DNA from: an uncultured Bacteroidia bacterium
Lineage (GTDB): Bacteria; Bacteroidota; Bacteroidia; Bacteroidales; UBA932
DNA length: 64,000 nt
Assembly: GCA_902774155.1 (NCBI GenBank)
Contig: CACYHF010000022.1
Span: 1 to 64,000 of the forward strand
Direction of reading: 5' to 3'
Positions 1-9,067 of this stretch are shown here, piece after piece. The notes below the pieces were generated by a model. That model did not search any database. It saw only the letters and a list, made by a program, of their open reading frames with translations, and was not told the origin of the DNA. Position 1 is the first letter of the stretch; each line of letters starts with the position of its first letter. The position numbers were made by a program, and so were the translations under genes.

Positions 1-459
1 CTGTTCTTTGATGCGAACGAGTTTGATGGAAACGTTTTTGGCAGAAATGCCGAGGATGGCGCCGATTTCGTCGTAGCTCAGGCCTTCGAGCCACAACAGG
101 ATGACACTTCTGTCCACAAGACCAAGAGCATTGATTCTCTTGTAGAGGCGTTTGACCTGCAGGGATTTCTCATAATTGTCCTCATAGGGCTTGATGTCCA
201 TGTCGAGGCCCACCCGCTCTCCGGCCCGCTTCTGCTTCTTGTCGAAATTGATGCAGTAGTTGAGGCTGACGCGGTAGATCCACGTCTTGATATCACTTTT
301 CCCCTCAAAGGAGTCAAATCCCTGCCAGAGTCTGATCAGGATCTCCTGGAACAGGTCGTTCACCTCATCCTCATCTTTGGAGAACATATAGCAGACGGTA
401 TAGATTGTCCGCTTATATTCTTCAACGACTCTTGAAAATCTTTGCTCTTTCGTTTCCAT
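1..459 (-). CDS. ECF-type RNA polymerase sigma factor (3' end cut by window)
   Basis: This is a sigma-70 family regulator that directs RNA polymerase to a stress or envelope regulon. The reading frame is open from an ATG at 459 to base 1 without a stop, giving 153 residues, so only the extreme C terminus is missing. Region 2 is visible as YTVCYMFSKDEDEVNDLFQE followed by the aromatic helix FKGKSDIKTWIYRV-like segment (residues about 20-65). Region 4 is visible as a helix-turn-helix with LSYDEIGAILGISAKNVSIK near the C terminus. No anti-sigma gene is seen on this side. A TATCTTTG -7 box lies at 537-530, giving a leader of about 70 bases. Family assignment is firm; the regulon is unknown. Confidence 0.9.
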   Translation of the reverse strand, partial: METKEQRFSRVVEEYKRTIYTVCYMFSKDEDEVNDLFQEILIRLWQGFDSFEGKSDIKTWIYRVSLNYCINFDKKQKRAGERVGLDMDIKPYEDNYEKSLQVKRLYKRINALGLVDRSVILLWLEGLSYDEIGAILGISAKNVSIKLVRIKEQ

Positions 460-529
460 TTCTTATTCGTTCTCACCCGTTAGACAACGAACCGTGTGAA
501 AAACTACAAAAAATCTGATGTAACGAAGA

Positions 530-537
530 CAAAGATA
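530..537 (-). promoter_or_regulatory. Bacteroidota -7 box for the sigma factor gene
   Basis: TATCTTTG matches the TAnnTTTG element used by the Bacteroidota primary sigma factor. It reads toward the sigma factor gene. I do not see a convincing TTTG at the -33 position. Confidence 0.45.
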
Positions 538-570
538 ATGTTTTATTGCGATATTCTCTTATGATACAAC

Positions 571-666
571 GCCTTTCCCTTTGCCGATGCTCTGGAATAT
601 TACATCGACAACAAGTATCCAGAAGCCCGTGAAGGGGTTCGGATTGTCAAAAAACAAGCAGAATGA
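571..666 (+). pseudogene. possible 31-codon C-terminal gene remnant
   Basis: This short in-frame stretch ends with TGA at 664-666 and reads AFPFADALEYYIDNKYPEAR and onward to a lysine-rich end. The composition looks like real protein rather than random translation. A stop codon lies only three codons upstream and no start is present, so it cannot be an intact gene. I do not recognise the parent family. The rest of the stretch from 460 to 730 holds only the sigma factor promoter and the tRNA terminator. Confidence 0.25.
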
Positions 667-684
667 GTCAAAAGTGCGACCGGT

Positions 685-724
685 AAAAAAAATCAAGCAC
701 CTGCTCATTTGCAAGTGCTTGATT
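685..724 (-). terminator. rho-independent terminator of the Pro-like tRNA
   Basis: The arms AATCAAGCAC (691-700) and GTGCTTGATT (715-724) pair perfectly over 10 bases. On the minus strand the hairpin is followed by a run of T (complement of 685-692). It sits seven bases after the 3' end of the tRNA. Confidence 0.85.
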
Positions 725-730
725 TTCATT

Positions 731-806
731 TGGTCTGGATGACTGGACTTGAACCAGCGACCTCCTGGTCCCTAACCAGGTGCGCTACCAACTGCGCTAC
801 ATGCAA
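731..806 (-). tRNA. tRNA, proline-like body, anticodon reads AGG
   Basis: The cloverleaf can be folded by hand. D stem is GCGC/GCGC with GG in the loop, the anticodon stem is CCTGG/CCAGG with loop TTAGGGA, and the T arm is GCTGG-TTCAAGT-CCAGT. The 3' CCA is encoded. The anticodon reads AGG (Pro). Two features are odd: A at position 34 is uncommon in bacterial Pro tRNAs, and the acceptor stem TTGCATG/CATCCAG has a C4-C69 mismatch and a U1-G72 pair. It is either a real but unusual tRNA or a decayed copy. The body of the molecule resembles bacterial Pro tRNAs known with anticodon TGG. Confidence 0.75.
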
Positions 807-857
807 AGCTTCTGGCAAAAATTCAACAAGGCAAAATAGAATGTCAAAAAGAATGTG

Positions 858-865
858 TATCTTTG
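858..865 (+). promoter_or_regulatory. -7 box for lysC-lysA
   Basis: TATCTTTG fits TAnnTTTG and ends 23 bases before the lysC ATG. No clear -33 TTTG is visible. Confidence 0.5.
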
Positions 866-888
866 CAATCCATAAAGAGTTGCTACCC

Positions 889-2196
889 ATGAAAATAATG
901 AAATTCGGCGGAACCTCTGTGGGGTCCGCGTCAAGGATACAGGCCGTTGCCCGTCTGGTGACGGAAGCCGGCCGCAACCTGGTGGTCTTATCCGCCATGT
1001 CGGGCACCACCAATACCCTGGAGGAAATTGTTGCTTATCTGTATAACCGCAATGCCGACGGCGCCAAGGACACCATTTCCCGCCTGGAAGCCAAATACCA
1101 GAAGACCCTTCAGGAGCTTTATGCTACGGAAGAGGCCCGGGAGCAGTGCGGTGCGCACATCCGTTCTGTCTTTGACGGACTGCGGGCCCTCACCCGGGAG
1201 CTCTTCGGCCCGATGCAGGAGAAGATGGTACTGGCGCAGGGAGAATTGCTCTCCACCAAGATGATGGAGCTGTATCTGAAGGAGCAGGGCGTGAAGGTGC
1301 TTCTGCTGCCGGCGCTGGACTTCATGAGACTGGACCTGCAGGGAGAACCGGATCAGGATTATATCCGCGAGCATCTGCTGCCGCTTCTGGAGGCCGATGC
1401 CGATCTGTTCCTCACCCAAGGCTACATCTGCCGGAATGCCCACAACGAGGTGGACAATCTGCAGCGTGGTGGTAGCGACTACACCGCTTCGCTGGTGGGA
1501 GCGGCTATCGGCGCAGAGGAAATCCAGATTTGGACCGATATCGACGGCATGCACAACAACGACCCCCGCGTGGTGAAAGAAACGCGCGCCGTACGGCATC
1601 TGCACTTTGACGAGGCGGCCGAGCTGGCCTATTTCGGCGCCAAGATCCTGCATCCTACGTGCATCCAGCCGGCCAAGTACGCCAACATTCCCGTGCGACT
1701 GCTCAATACCATGGAGCCTTCGGCCCCGGGAACGCTTATCGATAACCGGCCCGACCCCGGCACCATCAAAGCCGTAGCGGCCAAGGACAATATCGCCGTC
1801 ATCAAGATCAAGAGTTCGCGCATGTTGTTGGCGCACGGTTTCCTGCGCAAGGTGTTCGAGATTTTCGAGAGTTTCCGCACCTCCATCGATATGATCTGCA
1901 CCTCCGAGGTGGGCGTTTCCATGTCCATTGACGATACCCGTTTCCTGAACGAGATTGTCCATCACCTGAAAAAATACGGCACGGTTACCGTAGACCTGGA
2001 TATGTGCCTTATCTGTGTAGTGGGCGATATGGACTGGGAAAACGTAGGCTTTGAATCCAATGTACTGGCCGCTATGAAGGAGATTCCCGTACGCATGGTG
2101 GGCTACGGTGGAAGCAACTACAATATCTCCTTCATCGTGAAGGAGGAGGATAAGAAGCGGGCCCTCCAGGCCCTTAGCAATCAGCTGTTTGCGTAA
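889..2196 (+). CDS. lysC: aspartate kinase, monofunctional
   Basis: The enzyme phosphorylates L-aspartate, the first step toward lysine, diaminopimelate, threonine and methionine. I choose the ATG at 889 because the family starts MKxxKFGGTSVGS there; upstream in-frame codons would read through the tRNA. The protein has 435 residues. The kinase domain shows KFGGTSVGS (about 5-13), the GGSDYTASL segment (about 199) and WTDIDGM (about 218). The C-terminal third holds the ACT regulatory region (SEVGVSMSIDD and the final VGYGGSNYNISF). It overlaps lysA by one base in TAATG, so the two are co-transcribed and probably translationally coupled. Confidence 0.95.
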   Translation: MKIMKFGGTSVGSASRIQAVARLVTEAGRNLVVLSAMSGTTNTLEEIVAYLYNRNADGAKDTISRLEAKYQKTLQELYATEEAREQCGAHIRSVFDGLRALTRELFGPMQEKMVLAQGELLSTKMMELYLKEQGVKVLLLPALDFMRLDLQGEPDQDYIREHLLPLLEADADLFLTQGYICRNAHNEVDNLQRGGSDYTASLVGAAIGAEEIQIWTDIDGMHNNDPRVVKETRAVRHLHFDEAAELAYFGAKILHPTCIQPAKYANIPVRLLNTMEPSAPGTLIDNRPDPGTIKAVAAKDNIAVIKIKSSRMLLAHGFLRKVFEIFESFRTSIDMICTSEVGVSMSIDDTRFLNEIVHHLKKYGTVTVDLDMCLICVVGDMDWENVGFESNVLAAMKEIPVRMVGYGGSNYNISFIVKEEDKKRALQALSNQLFA

Positions 2197-3347
2197 TGCT
2201 GAAGGGTTCTTATCCGTTGGAACGGTTCGCGCAGCTTCCCACGCCGTTCTATTATTACGACACCGCGCTTTTGCAGCAGACCCTGGATACGGTTTGCGCC
2301 CAGGTGGCCGACCGCCCGACGTGGCAGGTCCATTACGCCATCAAAGCCAACCACAATCCGCAGATCCTGCGGCAGATTGCTGTCGCCGGACTGGGCGCCG
2401 ACTGTGTGAGCGGCGGTGAGGTCCAGGCCGCGCTGGATGCCGGTTTCGTCCCGGAGGGAATTGTTTTCGCCGGGGTGGGGAAGGCCGATTGGGAAATGCG
2501 CCTGGGACTGGAAGCCGGTATCGGCCGCTTCAATGTGGAATCCACCGCTGAATTGCAGGTACTCTCAGAACTGGCCACTTCTATGGGAAAGACCGCGCTC
2601 GTAAGCATCCGGGTGAATCCCGACATCGGCGCGCATACCCTGGCGGGCATTACCACCGGCCTGGCCGAAAACAAATTCGGCATCTATCATGGTCAGGTGG
2701 AGGACGTGATCCGCGAGGCACTTTCGCTGCCGTCCATCCGCTACTGCGGGCTCCATTTCCATATCGGCTCGCAAATCCTGGATATGGCCGATTTCGCCGC
2801 CCTGTGCAACCGCATCAACGACCTTTGCGCCCGGCTTGAACGCCGTCGGCTACCGGTGGGCGACCTAAATGTGGGTGGCGGCCTGGGCATTGAATACGGT
2901 CATCCTAACCACCTTCCGCTGGCCGATTTCAAGTCTTACTTCAATACTTTTAAGCAGTTGCTGCCGCCCAAGTACCCCGTCCATTTCGAACTGGGTCGCA
3001 GCATTGTGGCTTCCTGCGGTACGCTCATCTCCCGCGTGCTGTATGTGAAAGAGGGGCTGGCGCGGAAGTTCGCCATCCTGGATGCCGGCATGAACGACCT
3101 GGTCCGTCCGGCTATGTACCACGCTACGCACCGCATCGAAAACCTGTCTTCCGACGGTCCCGAAGTGCCTTATGATGTAGTGGGTCCTATTTGCGAAAGT
3201 TCCGATGTCTTTGGTAAGGGCGTGGTGCTGAACGAATGTCATCGCGGCGATTTCATCGCCATCCGATCGGCCGGTGCCTATGGCGAGTCAATGGCCTCCA
3301 ATTACAACTGCCGCCCCTTTGCCCCTTCCATTTTCTCTGACTTTTAG
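2196..3347 (+). CDS. lysA: diaminopimelate decarboxylase
   Basis: This PLP enzyme decarboxylates meso-diaminopimelate to L-lysine, the last step of lysine synthesis. The 383-residue protein is slightly shorter than many LysA proteins. The PLP lysine is K50 in HYAIKANHNP. Further family marks are HFHIGSQI (about 187), the phosphate-binding NVGGGLGIEY (about 226), ELGRSIVASCG (about 265), the catalytic GPICESSD (about 330) and the tyrosine in SAGAYGESMASNYNCR. The start overlaps the lysC stop. The 3' end overlaps the convergent GH28 gene by four bases. Confidence 0.95.
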   Translation: MLKGSYPLERFAQLPTPFYYYDTALLQQTLDTVCAQVADRPTWQVHYAIKANHNPQILRQIAVAGLGADCVSGGEVQAALDAGFVPEGIVFAGVGKADWEMRLGLEAGIGRFNVESTAELQVLSELATSMGKTALVSIRVNPDIGAHTLAGITTGLAENKFGIYHGQVEDVIREALSLPSIRYCGLHFHIGSQILDMADFAALCNRINDLCARLERRRLPVGDLNVGGGLGIEYGHPNHLPLADFKSYFNTFKQLLPPKYPVHFELGRSIVASCGTLISRVLYVKEGLARKFAILDAGMNDLVRPAMYHATHRIENLSSDGPEVPYDVVGPICESSDVFGKGVVLNECHRGDFIAIRSAGAYGESMASNYNCRPFAPSIFSDF

Positions 3348-4459
3348 CGGGTGTAGGTGCAGTTCTGGACGGTGATGGAACGGAAGCCCAGGTCGTTCCA
3401 GCAAACGACGGGGGTGAGGGCGCCGGTAATGCCGCTGGCCGATATGTTCTTCAGGGTGAGGTCCTGGGCGACGGAACCTTCGCGGACCGATGTGGCCACC
3501 GGGGAGGAGAGATTCTCCATATTGAGGTTCTGCAGCAGGATGTGCTGCATAGTGCCGTTGGCCTTGCCCCAGGCACCGGGTTCCAGCGAAACGCCGAAGA
3601 GCATATTGCAGCGCCGGGCTTCGCCGCTGGTCCGGTGCGGGTATACGCCGGGACCGTAGAAGCGGCTGCTCCGAATGATGACCCCGTTGCAGGGCATAAT
3701 GATGCGGATGCCGTTGCAGGAGGAATTGATCTCACAGTATTCAATGAGCATATTCTCCCAGTAACCGCCGGCGATGGAATCGTCCCCGGTCTGGAAGGAG
3801 CACCCCCGGATGATAGCGTCCTGTGCGCCACGGATATGGATGCCGTCCCAGCCTTCCGTAATGGTAACACTTTCGAAAACAGGCGCTTGTAGCGCGTAAC
3901 CCAGGAAGGCATAGTTGGAGGCACGGGTAATGTGCACGTCCTGCATCCGGAAGTCGGCCGCTTCGGCAATGATGATGGTATGCGGGCCGCGCATATTTTC
4001 CTCGCCGCGTTCATCGAAGACGTGGCTGCCGTCGATGGTGCCCGGACCGCTGATGGCAGCGTGGGTCACACCGTCTCCGATGATAAAAGCCTTCATCCAT
4101 TGCCGGTCGTTGACACAGTTGGCGTTGGCGGTTCCATTGCCACTGTCGTAGCGGGTAAGGTCGTTGTGCGGGATGTAGGGTTGGTAGGCATCCGGGTCAT
4201 CAACGCCTTGCAGCACAGCCCCTTCCTCCAGGTACAGTTCCACCTTGTCCCGCAGGTAAAGCGTGCTGCTCAGGAAGGTGCCGGCAGGAATCAGCACCCT
4301 TCCGCCGCCTTGGGCGGAACAGGCGTCCAGGGCAGCCTGGATGGCGGCGGTGCATTCTTCACCGGCTCTGGCGCCATAGTCGCAGATGGAAAGGGGTTCA
4401 GGGGTGTTGCCAGCGCAGGCCTGGATCAGGAGCAGCAGGGGGAGGAGTAAACGTTTCAT
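3344..4459 (-). CDS. GH28-like polygalacturonase, exported lipoprotein
   Basis: This protein is predicted to be a right-handed beta-helix glycosidase of the pectinase (GH28) type. The N terminus is a lipoprotein signal with LIQACAGN. The first strand region DYGARAGEECTAAIQAAL is typical of GH28. The catalytic area reads WDGIH where GH28 usually has NTDGI, followed by TGDDSI with the conserved aspartate pair, then SSCNGIRI and RII in place of the usual GHG and RIK. Catalysis on galacturonan is therefore uncertain. The ATG overlaps the hutI stop in ATGA, so it is the last gene of the hut transcript, which is an unexpected partnership. Confidence 0.75.
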   Translation of the reverse strand: MKRLLLPLLLLIQACAGNTPEPLSICDYGARAGEECTAAIQAALDACSAQGGGRVLIPAGTFLSSTLYLRDKVELYLEEGAVLQGVDDPDAYQPYIPHNDLTRYDSGNGTANANCVNDRQWMKAFIIGDGVTHAAISGPGTIDGSHVFDERGEENMRGPHTIIIAEAADFRMQDVHITRASNYAFLGYALQAPVFESVTITEGWDGIHIRGAQDAIIRGCSFQTGDDSIAGGYWENMLIEYCEINSSCNGIRIIMPCNGVIIRSSRFYGPGVYPHRTSGEARRCNMLFGVSLEPGAWGKANGTMQHILLQNLNMENLSSPVATSVREGSVAQDLTLKNISASGITGALTPVVCWNDLGFRSITVQNCTYTR

Positions 4460-5670
4460 AGAAGGATTTGGCGGATAAACGGGGTCTGATACTGGTAAGC
4501 CAGCCGGGTGAGGTCCCAGCCGGGATGGGTAAGGATGAGCGCTGCTTTTTTGCCGCGCGTGATGGATCCATAATGGGCCGAAACACCCATGGCATAGGCG
4601 CTGTTGAGGGTGACGGCGTTGAAGGCTTCCACTGGCGTGAGACGCATTTTGATGCAGCCCTGGGCCATCACAAAGCGCATATCGCCGGAGGGGGAGGAGC
4701 CGGGATTGTAGTCGCTGGCCAGGGCCACGCCCAATCCGGCTTTAATGAAGTCTTTGGCGCGACCGTAGGGGAGTCCCAGGAAGAAGGAGGATCCGGGCAG
4801 CATAGTGGGCATGGTCCAGGTGCCGCGCAGTGCTTCCATCTCCGCTTCCGTGGTGCGTTCCAGATGATCTACGGAAAGCGCCTGGTGCTTTACGCCCACC
4901 TGCACGCCGCCGCTTACGGCCAGTTCGTTGGCGTGGATTTTCGGAGTGAGCAGGTGCTGGGCGGCCGATAGGATCCGGTCCGTATCTTCTACCGTGAAGA
5001 AGCCTTCGTCGCAGAAGACATCGATGAAATCGGCATATTCCGCGGCCTGGGGAATCATATCGATGACGGCCTGAACGTACGCCTTGTGCGAATATCCGCG
5101 TCCCACGGCGTGGGCGCCCAGGAAGGTGCTTTTTACCGTTGCCGGCACGTTTTCGCCGATGCGGCGGATTACCCGCAGCATCTTCATTTCCCCTTCCGGG
5201 CACAGTCCGTAGCCACTTTTGATTTCCAGGGCCACGGTGCCTTTGGCCATCATTTCCTGCACCCGTACCAGGGATTGCCGATACAACTCTTCTTCGGATG
5301 TTTGGTTCAGGAGGTCGCTGGAATTCAGGATGCCGCCGCCACGGGCCGCAATCTCTTCATAACTAAGGCCATTGATCTTGTCCAGGAACTCTCCATCCCG
5401 GCTGCCGGCATACACCACGTGGGTATGGCTGTCGCAAAACCCGGGCATCACCATTCCGCCCTCTGCGTCCAGAGATTCCCGATCGGGGCCGGGAATGACG
5501 TCATGGCCGACCAGATCGGCCATCTTGCCGAAATCGGCAATCCGGCCGTTCTCGATGGCCAGCCAGGCGTCGCGCAGCATGCCGGTCTGGCCCTGCGCCG
5601 CGCCTTCCACGCGCAGCACACCCTCCGGCTGAATGCCCGCCAGCAGTCCGATGTTATAGATAATCTTCAT
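4456..5670 (-). CDS. hutI: imidazolonepropionase
   Basis: HutI opens the ring of 4-imidazolone-5-propionate to formiminoglutamate, step three of histidine breakdown. It is an amidohydrolase of 404 residues, normal for the family. The metal-binding pair is in MPGFCDSHTHVVYAGSRD (about 75-92). Also visible are ARGGGILNS, the KSGYGL segment (about 153), FLGAHAVG, and the late SDYNPGSSP segment around residue 322. It overlaps hutH by 17 bases and the GH28 gene by four, so it is inside a tight operon. Confidence 0.95.
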   Translation of the reverse strand: MKIIYNIGLLAGIQPEGVLRVEGAAQGQTGMLRDAWLAIENGRIADFGKMADLVGHDVIPGPDRESLDAEGGMVMPGFCDSHTHVVYAGSRDGEFLDKINGLSYEEIAARGGGILNSSDLLNQTSEEELYRQSLVRVQEMMAKGTVALEIKSGYGLCPEGEMKMLRVIRRIGENVPATVKSTFLGAHAVGRGYSHKAYVQAVIDMIPQAAEYADFIDVFCDEGFFTVEDTDRILSAAQHLLTPKIHANELAVSGGVQVGVKHQALSVDHLERTTEAEMEALRGTWTMPTMLPGSSFFLGLPYGRAKDFIKAGLGVALASDYNPGSSPSGDMRFVMAQGCIKMRLTPVEAFNAVTLNSAYAMGVSAHYGSITRGKKAALILTHPGWDLTRLAYQYQTPFIRQILL

Positions 5671-7138
5671 TCCGGATGAACTGAACGGTCTTCTGGATGA
5701 GGGGACTCATATAGGTGTCGGTGTCCACGAAAGGCACCACCTTGCGGTATTCTTCGAAGATGTGTTCTATCACGGGCGAACTCTTGAGCGGGCGGCGGAA
5801 CTCCAGCGCCTGGGCGGCGTTGAACAGCTCGATGGCCAGCACCGTCTCTACATTATCCACGATGCGAACCAGCTTGGTGGCGCTGTTGGAACCCATGGAT
5901 ACGTGGTCTTCCTGCCCCTGGGAAGAAGGGATGGAATCACAGGAGGCCGGCCAGCACAGGCCCTTGTTTTGGGAAACGATGGAAGCAGCCGTATACTGCG
6001 GAATCATAAAACCGCTGTTGAGGCCCGGTTCCGTCACCAGGTACTTGGGCAGGCCCCGGTGGCCGTGGATGAGCTGGTAAGTGCGCCGTTCAGAGATACT
6101 GGCCAGTTCGCTCATGGCAATGGCCAGGGAATCCATAGGAATGGCAATGGGCTCGCCGTGGAAGTTGCCGGCCGATATGACCATATCTTCGTCGGGGAAG
6201 ATATTGGGGTTGTCGGTGGCCGAATTGATCTCGTTCTCAATCACCGACTTCACATACATGATATTATCTTTCACGGCACCATGCACCTGCGGGATGCAGC
6301 GGAAACTGTACGGGTCCTGCACATGTTCCTTGGGCCGGCGGATGAGCTGGCTGCCTTCCAGCGTATCCATGAACTTCTTACCCGTGAGAATCTGTCCTGT
6401 ATGCGGCCGCAGCTGGTGCGTCAGGGGCAGGAAAGGCTCGATACGGCCGTCGTAGGCGTCCAGCGACATAGCGCCGATCCTGTCGGCCCATTTGCTCAGG
6501 CGGATGCTCTTGAGGATGCTCCAGATGGCGTGCGCGCTCATGAACTGCGTGCCGTTGAGCAGTGCCAGACCCTCTTTGCTCTGCAGTTTGATGGGCTCCC
6601 AGCCCAGTTCCTTCCAGACCTCGGCGGCCGGACGTTCCTGTCCTTTGTACAACACTTCCCCCATGCCGATGAGGGGCAGGGACAGGTGGGCCAGGGGAGC
6701 CAGGTCTCCGGAGGCGCCCAGCGAGCCCTGCTGATAAACCACGGGCAGGACATCCTCGTTGAACATGTCCACCAGCCGCTGCACGGTGCTTAGCTGGGCA
6801 CCGGAATGTCCGTAGGAGAGGTTCTGGACCTTCAGGAGCAGCATCAGCTTCACGATTTCCGGCCGTACGCGCTCTCCGGTGCCGCAGGCGTGCGACATCA
6901 CCAGGTTGTGCTGCAGCTGGCTCAGGTCTTCCTTGGGGATGTTCACATTATAAAGGGAACCGAACCCCGTGGAGATGCCGTAAAGGGGCCGGTCCATGTT
7001 CTCCATCTTGTGGTCCAGGTATTCACGGCATTTGACGATGGCAGCCTTCGATTCCAGTGAAAGCTTCAGTTTTTCATGGTTTTCAAGAATGGCCTTCAGT
7101 CTTTCCAAAGACAGATGGGCCGGAGAGATTGTATGCAT
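5654..7138 (-). CDS. hutH: histidine ammonia-lyase
   Basis: HutH removes ammonia from histidine to give urocanate. The protein has 494 residues, as usual. The Ala-Ser-Gly triad that cyclises into the MIO cofactor is present in GSLGASGDLAPLAHL (about 139-153). YGISTGFGSL near residue 55 is the N-terminal family signature. HSGAQLSTVQ and QEDHVSMGSNSA further support the call. It starts two bases after the hutU stop and overlaps hutI, in the order ftcD-hutU-hutH-hutI. Confidence 0.96.
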   Translation of the reverse strand: MHTISPAHLSLERLKAILENHEKLKLSLESKAAIVKCREYLDHKMENMDRPLYGISTGFGSLYNVNIPKEDLSQLQHNLVMSHACGTGERVRPEIVKLMLLLKVQNLSYGHSGAQLSTVQRLVDMFNEDVLPVVYQQGSLGASGDLAPLAHLSLPLIGMGEVLYKGQERPAAEVWKELGWEPIKLQSKEGLALLNGTQFMSAHAIWSILKSIRLSKWADRIGAMSLDAYDGRIEPFLPLTHQLRPHTGQILTGKKFMDTLEGSQLIRRPKEHVQDPYSFRCIPQVHGAVKDNIMYVKSVIENEINSATDNPNIFPDEDMVISAGNFHGEPIAIPMDSLAIAMSELASISERRTYQLIHGHRGLPKYLVTEPGLNSGFMIPQYTAASIVSQNKGLCWPASCDSIPSSQGQEDHVSMGSNSATKLVRIVDNVETVLAIELFNAAQALEFRRPLKSSPVIEHIFEEYRKVVPFVDTDTYMSPLIQKTVQFIRNEDYL

Positions 7139-7139
7139 A

Positions 7140-9067
7140 TTAATCTAAGCTTTTGCGGATTAAGGTTTCATCGGCCTCGTGGGGGAGGGTGACCTGGAGA
7201 CCGGGCGTACGGGCCATTTCGCGCTCGATGGCAAAGCGGGCGGCTTCGTTGCGGGCCCAGCTGCGGCGCGCAATGCCGTTGTTCACGTCCCAGAACAGCA
7301 TTTCCCGGATGTGGCGGGCGCTGTCTTCGGAGCCGTCGATGACCATACCGAAGCCGCCGTTAATGACTTCGCCCCAGCCTACGCCACCGCCGTTATGGAT
7401 GCTCACCCAGGTGGCGCCGCGGAAGCCGTCACCTATTACGTTCTGTACGGCCATATCGGCACAGAACTGGCTGCCGTCGTAGATGTTGGAGGTTTCGCGG
7501 AAGGGGGAGTCGGTGCCGGAAACGTCGTGGTGATCGCGTCCAAGCACAATGGGGGCCGATAGTTCACCTTTCCGGATGGCCTCGTTGAAGGCCAGGGCAA
7601 TCTTGGTGCGGCCTTCACAGTCGGCGTAGAGGATGCGCGCCTGCGAGCCTCTTCGGGGGCCGATGCCGCCATTTCGGAGAGTACCTTGACGGCCAATTCG
7701 TCCGTCTTGGCCAGGTCTTCCGGTTTTTCGCTCATGCACACCCAGCGGAACGGGCCGAAGCCGTAGTCGAAGTACAGCGGCCCCATAATGTCCTGCACAT
7801 AGGAAGGATAGCGGAAGCGGCCGTCCGGGAGCAGGATGTCGGCCCCGGCGCGGGAGCTTTCCAACAGGAAGGCGTTGCCATAGTCGAAGAAGTACATCCC
7901 CTTGGCTGCCAATTTGTTAATGGCGGCCACCTGACGACGCAGGGATGCTTGTACGGCCATTCGGAAGGCATCGGGGTCATCGGCCATCATTCGTTTGGAT
8001 TCCTCCAGGGAGTAACCCACGGGGTAGTAGCCGCCGGCCCAGGGATTGTGCAGGGAGGTCTGGTCGGAGCCCAGGTCTACATGCATTTCTTCCTGCGCCA
8101 GACGCTCCCACAGGTCCACCACGTTGCCCACATAGGCCAGTGAGACAACTTCCTTGGCGGCTACGGCCTTACGGATGCGGGGGATGAGTTCGTCCAGGTT
8201 GGGGTGTAATTCGTCCACCCAGCCCTGCTGGTAACGTTTTTCGGCCGCCTTGGGATTGATTTCGGCCGTCACGCTCACTACGCCCGCAATATTGCCGGCC
8301 TTGGGCTGCGCACCGCTCATACCCCCCAGACCCGCCGTCACGAAGAGTTTGCCGGCCGGGATGCCACCCTGCTTCCGGGCGGCGTTCATCACCGTGATGG
8401 TGGTGCCGTGCACAATGCCCTGCGGGCCGATGTACATATAGGAGCCGGCGGTCATCTGGCCGTATTGGCTAACACCGAGGGCGTTCAGACGCTCCCAGTC
8501 GTCGGGCTTGGAATAATTGGGGATGACCATACCGTTGGTCACAATCACGCGCGGGGCATCCTTGTGGCTGGGGAAGAGGCCCAGCGGATGGCCGGAGTAC
8601 ATTACCAGGGTCTGTTCATCGGTCATGGTGGCCAGGTACTGCATTACCAGCCGGTACTGCGCCCAGTTCTGGAAGATGGCGCCGTTGCCGCCGTAGATGA
8701 TGAGTTCGTGCGGATGCTGGGCCACTCTTTCGTCCATGTTGTTCTGGATCATGGCCATAATGGCCGCCGCCTGCCGCGAGCGTGCAGGATATTCGTCAAT
8801 GGGCCGGGCATAGATCTTATAGGAAGGCCGATACCGGTACATATAGATGCGTCCATAGGCCTTCAGCTCGGCCGCAAATTCCGGCGCTAGCTGTGTATGA
8901 AGCGCCTCCGGGAAGTACCGGAGGGCGTTTTTCAGCGCCAGCACTTTCTGCTCTGGCGTAAGGATATCCTTCCGTTTGGGTGCATGGTTGATCTCCGGGT
9001 CATAGGGCTTGACCTCCGGCAGGCAGCCGGTGGGAATCCCTGCTAATATTTCTTCCTGAAAAGTCAT
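7140..9067 (-). pseudogene. hutU: urocanate hydratase, broken by an out-of-frame internal deletion
   Basis: HutU adds water to urocanate using bound NAD. The 5' part (9067 to about 7650, 473 codons) contains the NAD-binding segment AGLGGMSGAQPKAGN. The 3' part (7649 to 7140, 169 codons) carries ARILYADCEGR, GRDHHDVSGTDSP and NGGGVGWGEVINGG, but in a different frame. Family members have about 20 more residues exactly between SAPEE and GSQARILYAD. The missing segment together with the frame change points to a deletion of about 60-70 bases. The sum of both parts plus the gap equals the normal Bacteroidota length of about 660. As read, the gene is non-functional, unless the deletion is an assembly error. 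Confidence 0.9.

Noticed and set aside
709..888. N-terminal extension of lysC by 60 codons
   Set aside because: It would translate through the tRNA on the other strand; the family starts at the ATG at 889.
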